Below are positions 34,659-43,709 of a stretch of 64,000 nt of DNA, piece after piece. The DNA is from an uncultured bacterium (GTDB lineage Bacteria > Verrucomicrobiota > Lentisphaeria > Victivallales > UBA1829): assembly GCA_949292215.1 (NCBI GenBank), contig CASEYW010000034.1, forward strand, positions 1 to 64,000, given 5' to 3'. The number at the start of each line of letters is the position of its first letter. The stretch's first letter is position 1. The notes beneath the pieces are model-generated. The model made no database searches. It had not been told where the DNA came from and saw nothing but the letters and a program-made list of their open reading frames with translations. Position numbers and translations under genes: made by a program.

Positions 34659-35957
34659 TCACAAATTCAGATTGGATTTTTTACGCAGATCCACAAAACG
34701 GACCGGCTTGCGGGAAACGGAAAAGATCTGTCGTCTAGCCTCGTCGATCGACACCTCGCGGATCGGGACCCGCAGACGGCATTTTGCCTTGAGCCGCTCC
34801 GCGATGGCTTCCGTTGAAGATCCGGGTTCCTTCAGCGCAACAACCGCTTCCACATGGTCGGATAAATTCTCGCCCGACGCGACAATGTAATATTCGGCAA
34901 CCTCCGGACACTGATCCAGAACGGAATACAGCACCTGGGGATACAAAGTCGTTCCGCGACACTTGAGCATGTGTGCGCGCCGTCCGAGAATCGGCCCGAG
35001 CCGCGGCGACCAGCGGCCGCAGGCGCACCGGCCGTGAATCAGAAAACTGATGTCGCCGGTCCGGAAGCGGACCAGAGGCATTCCCGTCACACGCATCGGA
35101 GTAACAGTGACTTCACCGACCTCTCCTTCCGGCAGGACATTGCCCTTTTCATCCACAATCTCGACAATCGCCAGATCAGGAATCAGATGTCCACCGCACG
35201 TTGCCGTGCATTCGCAGAAACTGGAAACGATCTCCGATGACGCATACGTCGAATGAATCGGCGCCTTCCAGATCTCTCCGAGCTGTTCCCCGAGCCCTGA
35301 GAGACGCAGCCTCTCATCCCGGATCGGCTCTCCGATGCAGATCAGGCGCTTGACGGACGACGTATCAATTCCGCGCCTCCGCATCTCCAGCCCCAGATGG
35401 CGCAAAAACGAGGGAACTCCGACAATCATCGTCGGACGCAACGCCTTCATCACCTCGATATGGCTCTCAATCGTATTCAATCCGTTGCGGATCGCCGCGG
35501 CTCCAACCGCGCGGACCCCGAGATAATAGGCAAGTCCGGCAACGAAACAGCGATCCAGCGTACAGGTCAGCAGTACGCGGTCAGAAGGAGTCATCCCTGC
35601 CGCATGAAAACATCGTAATTCATTGTACGCAAGACGCTTCATATCGCTTCCGGAATAGGCCACCCGACAGGGCGTACCCGTTGTCCCGGAAGAAAACACG
35701 ACATCTTCGATTTCCTCCCATGGACAGGCAAGAAACTCATCACTCTGTTTCGCCAGATCACTCTTGTCTGTCAGAGGAAGTTCGGAAAGACGGTTCAGCG
35801 GAAACGAAGAAAAATCCCGGTTGCCGAACAGCTTCCGGTAATACGGTGAATGAGTCCGGCAGAATTCCAGATGCTCCCGGAGATATCGCTCCTGCACAGC
35901 AGCCAGCTCCTCCGGCGGGAGAAAATCATTTTCCGGAATAAATTCAAAGTGATTCAT
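34659..35957 (-). CDS. PaaK-type AMP-forming acyl/aryl ligase
   Basis: 432 residues of the phenylacetate-CoA ligase branch of adenylate-forming enzymes. It has the AMP-binding loop SSGTTGTPCRVAYSG, Y-A-S-S-E, the R-F-R-T-G-D-I motif with a C-A-C-G-R segment, and a C-terminal subdomain ending V-S-R-K-P-V-R-F-V-D, where the lysine is typical. It probably activates an aryl or fatty acid starter for loading onto the adjacent ACP. No ammonia lyase or benzoate-forming enzyme is nearby to tell which. It overlaps the acyltransferase gene by four bases and is 12 bases from the radical SAM gene. Confidence 0.85.
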   Translation of the reverse strand: MNHFEFIPENDFLPPEELAAVQERYLREHLEFCRTHSPYYRKLFGNRDFSSFPLNRLSELPLTDKSDLAKQSDEFLACPWEEIEDVVFSSGTTGTPCRVAYSGSDMKRLAYNELRCFHAAGMTPSDRVLLTCTLDRCFVAGLAYYLGVRAVGAAAIRNGLNTIESHIEVMKALRPTMIVGVPSFLRHLGLEMRRRGIDTSSVKRLICIGEPIRDERLRLSGLGEQLGEIWKAPIHSTYASSEIVSSFCECTATCGGHLIPDLAIVEIVDEKGNVLPEGEVGEVTVTPMRVTGMPLVRFRTGDISFLIHGRCACGRWSPRLGPILGRRAHMLKCRGTTLYPQVLYSVLDQCPEVAEYYIVASGENLSDHVEAVVALKEPGSSTEAIAERLKAKCRLRVPIREVSIDEARRQIFSVSRKPVRFVDLRKKSNLNL

Positions 35958-36691
35958 CCTGCGGCATCCATTTTCTGTGTTTGATCCATCAGAATCCGGC
36001 GCACCAGATTCTTCAACTGAAACGGCGGAGTCTCCCTGACAATCCGCGGATCAATCTCCGGCAGCAGACAGACCCGCACCACTCCCCGGGACATCCGGAA
36101 ACTCCGGTCCGGACAATGCTCATTGCCCGTGATCGCCACAGGCACCAGACGGCATCCCAGTTCTTTGGCAATCCGGAAAAAAGTCCCGTGAAACTGGTTC
36201 ATCTCCCGACATCCCGACCGGGTACCTTCCGGAAACACCACAACAGGAACATCCGACTTCACCATTTCCCGTGTCCATTCCAGCGCCTCTTCGTAAGAGT
36301 GCGCCGTTATATCAAGATATCCTCCAAGCCGCGCAAAGAAGCCGAAAAACGGCAGACGCATCGGCCATCGGTTCACCACCTGCGCAGGCGGACGACTCAA
36401 CGTAAACGCCGCCGCAAGGAACGGGTCCGAAGACGACCTGTGATTGCAGATGTAAATTCCTCCCCGCGCCGGCTTCCCGGAAACATTCTCAAACCGGACC
36501 CGCACATACGGAAACCAGCCGCAGAAAATCACCGCTTTTCCATACCACAAAATGAAAAACCGCACCACACCGCGCATCCGACTGACACTGAAACAGTTGA
36601 AAATCAAAAACAACAAAAGAAACGGACATGCGACAACACAGTACAGAACCGTCAGAATCAAAGCCTGGGTATATACCGCAAATGTAAGCAC
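35954..36691 (-). CDS. LPLAT/PlsC-family acyltransferase
   Basis: 245 residues from the GTG at 36691, the first start that does not overlap the ACP; an ATG 27 codons earlier would overlap it by 71 bases. Two hydrophobic segments precede a PlsC domain: the H-x4-D box is N-H-R-S-S-S-D, and P-E-G-T-R-S and P-V-A-I-T-G follow. Lysophospholipid acyltransferases of this type occur in aryl polyene loci, where they are thought to attach the polyene acyl chain to a lipid head. It sits at the cytoplasmic face of the inner membrane. Confidence 0.82.
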   Translation of the reverse strand: MLTFAVYTQALILTVLYCVVACPFLLLFLIFNCFSVSRMRGVVRFFILWYGKAVIFCGWFPYVRVRFENVSGKPARGGIYICNHRSSSDPFLAAAFTLSRPPAQVVNRWPMRLPFFGFFARLGGYLDITAHSYEEALEWTREMVKSDVPVVVFPEGTRSGCREMNQFHGTFFRIAKELGCRLVPVAITGNEHCPDRSFRMSRGVVRVCLLPEIDPRIVRETPPFQLKNLVRRILMDQTQKMDAAG

Positions 36692-36701
36692 GATTGCCGC
36701 A

Positions 36702-36983
36702 TCACTCCTGTCCGGAGGAGGCTGGCTGCTCCTGCCGTCCGGCTTCCAGACGCACGAAGAATTCATAAACATCCCCCAGCGTCACAATTTTCCGGATCTC
36801 TTCGTTCTGACGCAGAGAAATTCCGAATTTACGCTGAAGTCCGATCATCAGGTCCACCATATCCAGACTGTCAAGTCCGAGGTCCTTGAAAATTTCCTTT
36901 TCCGGAGCAAGCTCCTCTGCCGGGACTTCCAGCATCTCGGTGAAGGTTGAATTCACCGCGTCCACAATTTCTTCTCTTGTCAT
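36702..36983 (-). CDS. Acyl carrier protein of the polyene-like locus
   Basis: 93 residues from the ATG at 36983, with a GGAAG seven bases upstream; a preceding in-tandem ATG and one further upstream are alternatives. The phosphopantetheine attachment site is S39 in DLGLDSLDMVDLM. The acidic four-helix ACP pattern is complete, with a Gln/Ser/Glu-rich tail. It is the only carrier protein in the locus and probably holds the growing chain for the ketosynthase, reductase and dehydratases. It lies 32 bases after the ketosynthase gene. Confidence 0.92.
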   Translation of the reverse strand: MTREEIVDAVNSTFTEMLEVPAEELAPEKEIFKDLGLDSLDMVDLMIGLQRKFGISLRQNEEIRKIVTLGDVYEFFVRLEAGRQEQPASSGQE

Positions 36984-37015
36984 CATCGGTCTTCCGTACA
37001 TTGCCCTTTGAGGCG

Positions 37016-38266
37016 TTAGCCGTTCTTATTCTTAAACTTCGAACAAAGTAATGTAGCATTGATCCCGCCAAAAGCAAAACAGTTTTTCAGGAAAATGCCG
37101 ATTTCCCGCCGCTGCATCTCCCGAAGCAGATTCACTCCGGAACACTCTTCCGCGATCTGCTGCAGGTTCAAAGTCGGCAGGAGTTCCGAACGTTCCATCA
37201 TCAGCAGAGATGCGATCAGCTCAATCGTCCCGGACGCTCCGAGCGTGTGTCCGAGGTGCCCCTTGAGACTGCTTACAGGAACCCCCTCTCCGAAAAAGCT
37301 CCGCAATGCGGCGGCTTCTTCGCGATCTCCCTGTATCGTGGCAGTCGCATGGGCACTGATATAATCGACCTGTGCCGGCGCGATTCCCGCATCCCGGCAG
37401 ACCAGTTCCAGACAGCGCAGAATCGCCGACGCATCCGACTGACTCAAAGTCGATCCGCAACCACAGGTGGCAAATCCAATCACTTCTCCATAGATCTTCG
37501 CACCGCGCGCCAGAGCATGATCAAGCGACTCCAGAACCAGAATGCCCGCACCGTCACCGCAGACAAGCCCGCACCGCGCCGCATCAAATGGACAAGCCAC
37601 CCTCCGCCCGGCCGCCCCCTCTCCGGCTGTGCTGTTCACGGACGCATAAATCAGATCGAATGAAGCGTTTACCTCCGGAGAAAGTTCCTCCGCGCCCCCG
37701 CAGACAACCGCCTCCTGCGTCCCACGGGCGATCAGATCGCGCGCTAGCCCCATCGCCTGAAGCCCCGAGGCACATGCCGCCGATGGAGATTCCACCACTC
37801 CGCAAATCCGAAGCAGATTCGCTGCATTGAACGCCGCCGTATGGGAGACACATTTAAAGAACTGCGTCGCAGGGATTTCCTCTCCTCTGCCGGAAAGAAG
37901 CAGCCGGAACGTCTCCGCGATGCTCCCCGAACCGCCCATTGTGGAACCGATGACACATCCGCACTTTCCACTCTCCAGGAAGTCCGCGGCAAGCCCGGCA
38001 TCCTCTACGGCGGAACGGGCGGCAAGCGCGGAATACATCCCCACTCGTCCCATTGCACGGCGGAAGATCCGGGGAATTGTTTTTTCCATTCCTTCCGGCA
38101 GGATCACCGGAGCAGCAAGTTTGAGAGGAGTCCCGCCCCATTCCGGCATTTCACGCACTCCGCTCCTTCCGGCGGCAAGATTCGCATACAGTTCCTCCGG
38201 TGTATTCCCGAGCGAGGAGACAACCCCCATTCCGGTAATCACGACCCTTCTTCCGATTCCGCTCAT
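37016..38266 (-). CDS. Beta-ketoacyl-ACP synthase (FabF-like)
   Basis: 416 residues with the thiolase fold of KAS II. The full Cys-His-His triad is present: C165 in AACASGLQAM, H306 in SAHATATIQGD and H340 in KGHLGHTLGASG, with K335. It should elongate an acyl-ACP with malonyl-ACP. Typical aryl polyene loci hold additional ketosynthase-like or chain-length partners; this locus has one. It overlaps the oxidoreductase gene by four bases. Confidence 0.92.
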   Translation of the reverse strand: MSGIGRRVVITGMGVVSSLGNTPEELYANLAAGRSGVREMPEWGGTPLKLAAPVILPEGMEKTIPRIFRRAMGRVGMYSALAARSAVEDAGLAADFLESGKCGCVIGSTMGGSGSIAETFRLLLSGRGEEIPATQFFKCVSHTAAFNAANLLRICGVVESPSAACASGLQAMGLARDLIARGTQEAVVCGGAEELSPEVNASFDLIYASVNSTAGEGAAGRRVACPFDAARCGLVCGDGAGILVLESLDHALARGAKIYGEVIGFATCGCGSTLSQSDASAILRCLELVCRDAGIAPAQVDYISAHATATIQGDREEAAALRSFFGEGVPVSSLKGHLGHTLGASGTIELIASLLMMERSELLPTLNLQQIAEECSGVNLLREMQRREIGIFLKNCFAFGGINATLLCSKFKNKNG

Positions 38267-39756
38267 TCTTCCCGCCTTTCCGAAACTTCACTGATTTTCC
38301 GCTGATAGAGGTCCTCGCCAATCATCTTCCGCCAGATCACAAATGCGGAAAGCATCGCACCCATCGCACCAGGAAGAAGTGCACTCTGTCCCGCAACATA
38401 AAAATTGCGGATCGGAAGTTTGCCGAAGAGATTATGTTGTCCCATCTTCTGACGAATTCCGTATGCGGAGCCGTAAGGGGAAAGGTAATCCCGGTACGTC
38501 AGCATCGACGCCGAATCCAGAACGCGCAGCGCCCCTTCAAACTCGGGGTAGAGCTCGTAAATTTTCCGTTCAATTGCGCGAACCTTCCGCAGTTTATACT
38601 TCTGATATTCCCCCCCCCGCTTTCCTGTTGCACTGCCGCTCCACTCCGCGGTTTCCGGAGCAAAAACATTTTCGAAGGCGGTCACGGTCTGATGCAGACA
38701 ACCGTCAATCCCAGATTCTTCCGTCAGCATGATACCGGTTGCCGTCGCATCCGGATGGTCCGGGGTCATAACCTTGTCGATCTCCGAAGTGGAAAAACTG
38801 GATGTCAGCTCCTGACGGAACGATCCGCACGGTTTTTCCAGAACACCGAACAGCGTAAAAAATCCGCATCCCTCCTCGAACTCACGAATCCGTTCCAGGA
38901 ACAGCCCGGAACGAAAACGCTCCGGCAGGAGCTCCGCAACCGCATGGGGATGAATCGTCATGACACAGTCTTGAAATGAAACAAGAGAGCCATCCGTCAG
39001 AAGAACTTTGTGGCAGCGGAGGTGCTCCGGATCGACACATTCGCGGATCGTGCAGCGGGTTCGGATCTCTATTCCGAGCTCCTCCGCCCGGCGACGGAAC
39101 GCATCAACAAAAGCTCCGCCGCTTCCCTTCACCCGGACGAGGTCGTCCAGAAGTCCGAAACTGACGCGGCAATGGTTTGCCAGCGAAACCTCCCCGCATG
39201 GAGTCCCGTGACAACTTGTGAAACTCGCCAGCAGACTTCGCACCTCTCCGGCAATCCCCAGAGAATCCAGATACGCTTTCAAAGAAATGAAATCCTCCTC
39301 CAGCGCTCCGGACAAGGCAAATCCGTCCTCCCGTAAATTGAACAGGGGTGTTTTTTCAAAAATTCGTTTTTCTGTCTCGAAATATGTCCGGATCTTTTCC
39401 GCGTCTGCCGGATACAGCGAACAGAAGTACTCGCAGACCCGCGACCGGCCCCGCGGAAGAGAAAACCATTTTTTCCGGTCTGCCAGATAGAGATTCGTCC
39501 GGATCGGGATCGTCTCAAGCGGCGGAGAAAACTTCAGCATCCGGACCATGTCTCCCATGCACCCGGTCAACGCAGCAGTGAAGTGGAATCCCGTATCGAA
39601 CGGAATTCCGCACCGGTAAAAGCGCTGCATGCTTCCGCCGATCACAGAGCTCTTTTCCAGAAGCAGCACCCGGAAACCGCAGTCGGCAAGCAGCAGACTG
39701 ACCGTCATTCCAGTCACACCGCTGCCAACCACCAGATAATCAAACACCTTCTCCAA
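38263..39756 (-). CDS. CrtI-type FAD/NAD(P)-dependent oxidoreductase
   Basis: 497 residues of the phytoene desaturase/amine-oxidase superfamily. The N-terminal dinucleotide motif V-G-S-G-V-T-G-M-x8-G-F-R-V-L-L-L-E-K is followed by G-G-S-M-Q. The C-terminus carries a second FAD contact region (F-Y-V-A-G-Q-S-A-L-L-P-G-A-M-G-A). Related enzymes desaturate carotenoids or reduce retinoids. Here a role in desaturating or tailoring the polyene chain is inferred. It lies 18 bases after the FabG-like gene and overlaps the ketosynthase. Confidence 0.82.
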   Translation of the reverse strand: MEKVFDYLVVGSGVTGMTVSLLLADCGFRVLLLEKSSVIGGSMQRFYRCGIPFDTGFHFTAALTGCMGDMVRMLKFSPPLETIPIRTNLYLADRKKWFSLPRGRSRVCEYFCSLYPADAEKIRTYFETEKRIFEKTPLFNLREDGFALSGALEEDFISLKAYLDSLGIAGEVRSLLASFTSCHGTPCGEVSLANHCRVSFGLLDDLVRVKGSGGAFVDAFRRRAEELGIEIRTRCTIRECVDPEHLRCHKVLLTDGSLVSFQDCVMTIHPHAVAELLPERFRSGLFLERIREFEEGCGFFTLFGVLEKPCGSFRQELTSSFSTSEIDKVMTPDHPDATATGIMLTEESGIDGCLHQTVTAFENVFAPETAEWSGSATGKRGGEYQKYKLRKVRAIERKIYELYPEFEGALRVLDSASMLTYRDYLSPYGSAYGIRQKMGQHNLFGKLPIRNFYVAGQSALLPGAMGAMLSAFVIWRKMIGEDLYQRKISEVSERREE

Positions 39757-39774
39757 CAGAACTCTCCGCGCCGG

Positions 39775-40500
39775 TTAAATGACAAGTCCGCCGTTGACCG
39801 CAAGCACCTGTCCCTGCAGATAGGAGGCATCGGGACCGCACAAAAATGAAACAACCCCGGCAACCTCCTCCGGTTGTCCGGCACGGTTCAGAGGAATCAG
39901 GGGCAGAATTTTCTCCTTCGGCAGATCCGCGGTCATTGCAGTTTCAATGAAGCCGGGAGCAACAGCATTGACCAGGATGTTCTTCCGTCCGACTTCCCGC
40001 GCCAGCGCCTTCACGGCACCGATCAGAGCAGCTTTCGAGGCGGAATAGTTGACCTGTCCTCCCTGTCCTGTCTGCCCCGATGCACTGCTGATCGCCACAA
40101 TCCGTCCGCTTTTCCGCGCCATCATGCCCATCAGGAGCGGCTGAACCGTGTTGTAAAATCCATCAAGATTTGTCCGGATCACGGAATCCCACTCCTCCGG
40201 CGACATGAATACAAACAGGTTGTCCCGCGCGATTCCCGCGTTGTAGACGATCACATCGGGCGCATTCTCCCCGAAACAGCCGTTCAGCGCACCCGCAGCG
40301 GCTGCGCGGTCGGCGACATCGAAGACAAGTCCTGTAAAACGCCTTCCGGCCGCCTCGGTCAACGCCTTCACCTCCGCCAGCGACGCTGCTTCGCGACTCG
40401 CAGTTCCGATGATCTCGAAACCATCTCTCGCCAGGCGTCCGGCGATCGCCTTTCCGATCCCCCGTCCCGCACCGATGACCAGAGCCGTTCTCTCTTTCAT
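39775..40500 (-). CDS. FabG-like 3-oxoacyl-ACP reductase
   Basis: 241 residues, classical short-chain dehydrogenase: N-terminal G-A-G-R-G-I-G cofactor loop, V-Y-N-A-G, and the catalytic triad S139, Y152 and K156 in NYSASK. The C-terminus A-V-N-G-G-L-V-I matches FabG. It reduces the 3-ketoacyl-ACP made by the neighbouring ketosynthase. It is the first gene of the locus, directly behind the promoter at 40547-40574. Confidence 0.9.
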   Translation of the reverse strand: MKERTALVIGAGRGIGKAIAGRLARDGFEIIGTASREAASLAEVKALTEAAGRRFTGLVFDVADRAAAAGALNGCFGENAPDVIVYNAGIARDNLFVFMSPEEWDSVIRTNLDGFYNTVQPLLMGMMARKSGRIVAISSASGQTGQGGQVNYSASKAALIGAVKALAREVGRKNILVNAVAPGFIETAMTADLPKEKILPLIPLNRAGQPEEVAGVVSFLCGPDASYLQGQVLAVNGGLVI

Positions 40501-40546
40501 ATTGATTCACCCCAACCAATTTCTCTCTTTCTTGAAACACAAAACT

Positions 40547-40574
40547 AATGTATCACGGAAACGAGTTCCGTCAA
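40547..40574 (-). promoter_or_regulatory. Promoter of the polyene-like locus with an inverted repeat in the spacer
   Basis: Minus strand: TTGACG (40569-40574), 16 bases, TACATT (40547-40552). The spacer holds the inverted repeat ACGGAA-N5-TTCCGT (40555-40571), a possible repressor or activator site. The FabG start is about 47 bases downstream. Confidence 0.55.
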
Positions 40575-40648
40575 GTCGGGAAGCCGCAGTTTTTCAGAGC
40601 GGAAACGGAATTTGTCCGAAAGAAAGCATGGGAAAATCAACTCCGGAC

Positions 40649-40676
40649 TTGATTATTCCCGGAGCGGAGTTATAAT
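40649..40676 (+). promoter_or_regulatory. Promoter for the anti-sigma/SpoIIE pair
   Basis: TTGATT (40649-40654), 16 bases, TATAAT (40671-40676), 33 bases before the ATG. CTCCGG/CCGGAG elements surround it (40641, 40659, 40680). Confidence 0.6.
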
Positions 40677-40709
40677 AAACTCCGGTCACAGCAGGAAGGG
40701 AACAGCCTC

Positions 40710-41117
40710 ATGACAGCAGAATTTACATTTCAAGTACCGGCAAAAGAGTTCGATTTCATTCCGTTCAACCGGAGACTGGAATCGTTTTTTGCCGATCACA
40801 ATCTCTCCCAGGTCAAGCTGTTCACAATCGAACTCATTGTCGAAGAACTGGTCACGAACACCCAGAAGTACGGTGGAGACGGTAAAATCGACATTCATAT
40901 CCGTCTTTCCGCCGATACCGAAACCAATAAAATCACCCTCCAGATCCGCGACAATGCCCTCCCGTTCGATCCCTCCCGCACAGAAAAAATCGACACAACC
41001 CTCTCCATTGAAAAACGCGAAATCGGCGGACTGGGTCTGCTGCTCGTTCAGGAAAAATCCGAAACCATGAAATACGAATATCGCAACCACTGCAATATCA
41101 CAACACTGACGGTGTAG
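40710..41117 (+). CDS. RsbW/SpoIIAB-like anti-sigma (serine kinase) ATPase
   Basis: 135 residues, GHKL ATPase of the HATPase_c_2 type: N-box E-L-I-V-E-E-L-V-T-N-T-Q-K-Y, then I-R-D-N-A-L-P-F-D-P and E-I-G-G-L-G-L-L-L-V. Such proteins bind a sigma factor or phosphorylate an anti-anti-sigma protein. Neither partner is adjacent. The stop is two bases from the SpoIIE-phosphatase start, and the two should act as a kinase/phosphatase switch. Confidence 0.85.
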   Translation: MTAEFTFQVPAKEFDFIPFNRRLESFFADHNLSQVKLFTIELIVEELVTNTQKYGGDGKIDIHIRLSADTETNKITLQIRDNALPFDPSRTEKIDTTLSIEKREIGGLGLLLVQEKSETMKYEYRNHCNITTLTV

Positions 41118-41119
41118 CG

Positions 41120-43048
41120 ATGCGTTCCATCCGAGCCAAAATCTTTCTTGTTGTCATCTCGTTTCTGCTCATCATGAGTTTTGCCTTCAGTTTCTACGCC
41201 GTCAACACAACGACCAACTACCGGAAACTGCGGATCAACGAACTGGAGGCAACCGTCCAGTACAAAAGCGAACGCATCAACACCTATATCACGGAAATGG
41301 AACAGGATGCCCTCTCTCTGGCAAATGCGGCATCCGTCTTCTATCTCTATACCGACCGCGGACGGAAGATCGGCAACACAATCGTCCTGAACAACATCCG
41401 CACTTTTCCGACAGCGGCGGGCGGCGGCATCTGGTTCGAGCCGTTCCAACTTGATCCCGCACGCAGATTTGCCAGTTTCTATGCCTGCTATAACGACAGG
41501 AACACTCTCGCGCTGGATACCCATTACGACACCGAACAATACAACTACCTGAACCAGACCTGGTACAAACTCATTGCACGCGGCGTGAAAAAACGCGGCG
41601 ACGTCAAATGGTCTCCGCCCTATCTCGACACAGAAGGAACCAAATCCATCATCATCACCGCCGGAACAGGAATCTACAACCCGAAAGGCGAACGGGTCGG
41701 ACTGGCCACCATCGACTGGCGAATCCAGAATGTCATCAGCGCAATCAGCAAAATCAAACCGACCGAAAACAGCTTTATTTTCATGTGCGATCCCGAACAT
41801 GACTATATTCTGGCAAACACCTACAGTCCGGGACGAAGCGAAAAAATGACGGGACGTTCCCTTCGTTACACCCCCTGGTATCAGAATCTGAAACAAGCCT
41901 CCAAACTTCAGGTTTCAGTCATTCCGTTCAAACTGCACGGCGCGGAGTATTACGCCTTTGCACGCGTTCTCCGCAACGGAATGATGCTCTCGGTACAGGT
42001 TCCCGCGGCAGAACTGTTTGCACTGATCAATCTCCACAACAAAATCTTTGTTTCCCTGTTTGTCACCTTTTCGCTGCTGATGCTGTACTGCGCGCTTGTG
42101 ATCGTCTCCCGCTACATCACAGCGCCGATCCGCAATCTGATGAAAGAGATCACACGGCTCGGTCAGGGAAATCTGGATCACCGCATCTCCGAATCGTCAA
42201 AAGATGAAATCGGTTCGCTCGCTCGCACCTTCAACCGGATGTCCGACAACCTCAAAGATTACATTGAACGCCTCGCCAGAGAGACCTCCTCCCGCGAACG
42301 CATTACAAGCGAACTGGAAGTCGCCGCCCAGATTCAGAAAGACCTTCTACCGAACCGGTTCCCCCCCTTCCCCGACAAAATCAACCAGTTTGATCTCTAC
42401 GCGGAAATGCACTCCGCAAAAGAGGTCGCCGGCGACTTCTATGACTTTTTCATGATTGACCAGAACCGCATTGCCTTCGTCATCGCCGATGTTTCCGGAA
42501 AAGGCATCCCTGCCGCCATGTTCATGATGAGCGCAAAAACAACTCTGAAAAACAATGCCCTCAGCGGCTACGGCGCAGCTAAAATCATCGAGCGCACCAA
42601 CAAAGCGCTCTGCGAAAATAACGACGTCTGCATGTTCGTAACCATGTTCTTCGGCATCTATGACCTCAGCACCAATGTCCTGCATTACGTCAACGGCGGA
42701 CACAACCCGCCCCTTCTCAAGCGGGAGGGAACCTCCTACGACTGGCTCCGGCTCGACAAGGGATTCGCTCTCGGCATCATCGAAAACAGAGAATATCACG
42801 CAAGAAAACTCCGGCTCAGGAAAGGCGACAGACTCTTCTGTTATACCGACGGCGTCACTGAGGCAACTAACGAAAAAGGCGAAATCTTCGGAGAAAAACG
42901 TCTTCTCTCCGTCATGAACCGGACCGCCTACAAGCGGACCCATCTGCGCGGAGACCTCAAGCGCGTCATGGACAGCGTGCGCGAATTCGCCGGAGGCACC
43001 GAACAATCCGATGATGTCACCATGCTGATCCTCGAAGTCAGGGAATGA
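41120..43048 (+). CDS. Sensor PP2C phosphatase: Cache-HAMP-SpoIIE
   Basis: 642 residues: membrane segment (about 8-28), extracytoplasmic dCache-like sensor (about 30-300), second membrane segment (about 305-330), HAMP (330-385), short coiled coil, then a SpoIIE/RsbU PP2C domain (about 420-642) with G-D-F-Y-D-F-F, D-V-S-G-K-G-I-P-A-A and Y-T-D-G-V-T-E-A. It probably dephosphorylates an anti-anti-sigma protein in response to an external ligand. It is co-transcribed with the anti-sigma ATPase. Confidence 0.9.
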   Translation: MRSIRAKIFLVVISFLLIMSFAFSFYAVNTTTNYRKLRINELEATVQYKSERINTYITEMEQDALSLANAASVFYLYTDRGRKIGNTIVLNNIRTFPTAAGGGIWFEPFQLDPARRFASFYACYNDRNTLALDTHYDTEQYNYLNQTWYKLIARGVKKRGDVKWSPPYLDTEGTKSIIITAGTGIYNPKGERVGLATIDWRIQNVISAISKIKPTENSFIFMCDPEHDYILANTYSPGRSEKMTGRSLRYTPWYQNLKQASKLQVSVIPFKLHGAEYYAFARVLRNGMMLSVQVPAAELFALINLHNKIFVSLFVTFSLLMLYCALVIVSRYITAPIRNLMKEITRLGQGNLDHRISESSKDEIGSLARTFNRMSDNLKDYIERLARETSSRERITSELEVAAQIQKDLLPNRFPPFPDKINQFDLYAEMHSAKEVAGDFYDFFMIDQNRIAFVIADVSGKGIPAAMFMMSAKTTLKNNALSGYGAAKIIERTNKALCENNDVCMFVTMFFGIYDLSTNVLHYVNGGHNPPLLKREGTSYDWLRLDKGFALGIIENREYHARKLRLRKGDRLFCYTDGVTEATNEKGEIFGEKRLLSVMNRTAYKRTHLRGDLKRVMDSVREFAGGTEQSDDVTMLILEVRE

Positions 43049-43069
43049 AACCCGTTTTCCCCCTCTTTC

Positions 43070-43098
43070 TTGACTTTTCCGCAATCCAGTATTATGAT
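43070..43098 (+). promoter_or_regulatory. Promoter for the 43146 gene
   Basis: TTGACT (43070-43075), 17 bases, TATGAT (43093-43098). Confidence 0.55.
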
Positions 43099-43145
43099 AC
43101 ATCTGTTTCCCGCAATCAGCCCACATGGAAGGAGAAAGCGGAACC

Positions 43146-43706
43146 ATGAAAAAAATTCTGCGGAATCAATTACTTCTTCTATGCCTGCTTCTGATCGCTG
43201 CCGGTGGGATCACCGTCACGATGAAATGCTGTTCCGCGGCACAGAGAGCAAAAGAATACACGGGAACTCCGGAACAGGATCGCGCAGTATCAGAGGAAAT
43301 GATCGCAGTATTTTCTCCCGGGCACGGCCTGGCCGAACGGGTCCTCGTCGTCCAGCAACTGCGTCCGACGCTGAATAAAATGCCCCGGGAAAAACGCCAG
43401 ACCATGCAGGTCAATGCCGTTCTGACCGCAGTCGACCGCAGTCTCAAGGAACTCTCCGGACTCCCGCAAAAAGAAAAAACAAAACAGATCAAACTCATCT
43501 GCGAAGACGCCGAACTCTTTCACGACACGTTCCGCAAACTATCGCAGGACAAACAGCGCAGAATCCGGGAAATCATGACCTCCGGCGGCGGCAGAGAACT
43601 GTTTCATCAACTGAACGCAACCATCACAACCGGACTCTCTCCCGCCGACCGGGAAGCTCTCGGTCCGGCAATCAAAGCGTGGCATGAAATGCTAAAAGGG
43701 AAATAA
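43146..43706 (+). CDS. Unknown exported helical protein
   Basis: 186 residues from the ATG at 43146, which has GGAG upstream. The N-terminal hydrophobic segment (about 8-25) could be a signal or an anchor. The rest is charged and helical, with no motif I recognise. Sections such as K-M-P-R-E-K-R-Q-T-M-Q-V-N-A-V and L-S-Q-D-K-Q-R-R-I-R-E-I-M-T-S-G-G-G-R-E-L suggest a periplasmic helical bundle. It is followed three bases later by a short pseudopilin and has its own promoter. Function unknown. Confidence 0.6.
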   Translation: MKKILRNQLLLLCLLLIAAGGITVTMKCCSAAQRAKEYTGTPEQDRAVSEEMIAVFSPGHGLAERVLVVQQLRPTLNKMPREKRQTMQVNAVLTAVDRSLKELSGLPQKEKTKQIKLICEDAELFHDTFRKLSQDKQRRIREIMTSGGGRELFHQLNATITTGLSPADREALGPAIKAWHEMLKGK

Positions 43707-43709
43707 AGA

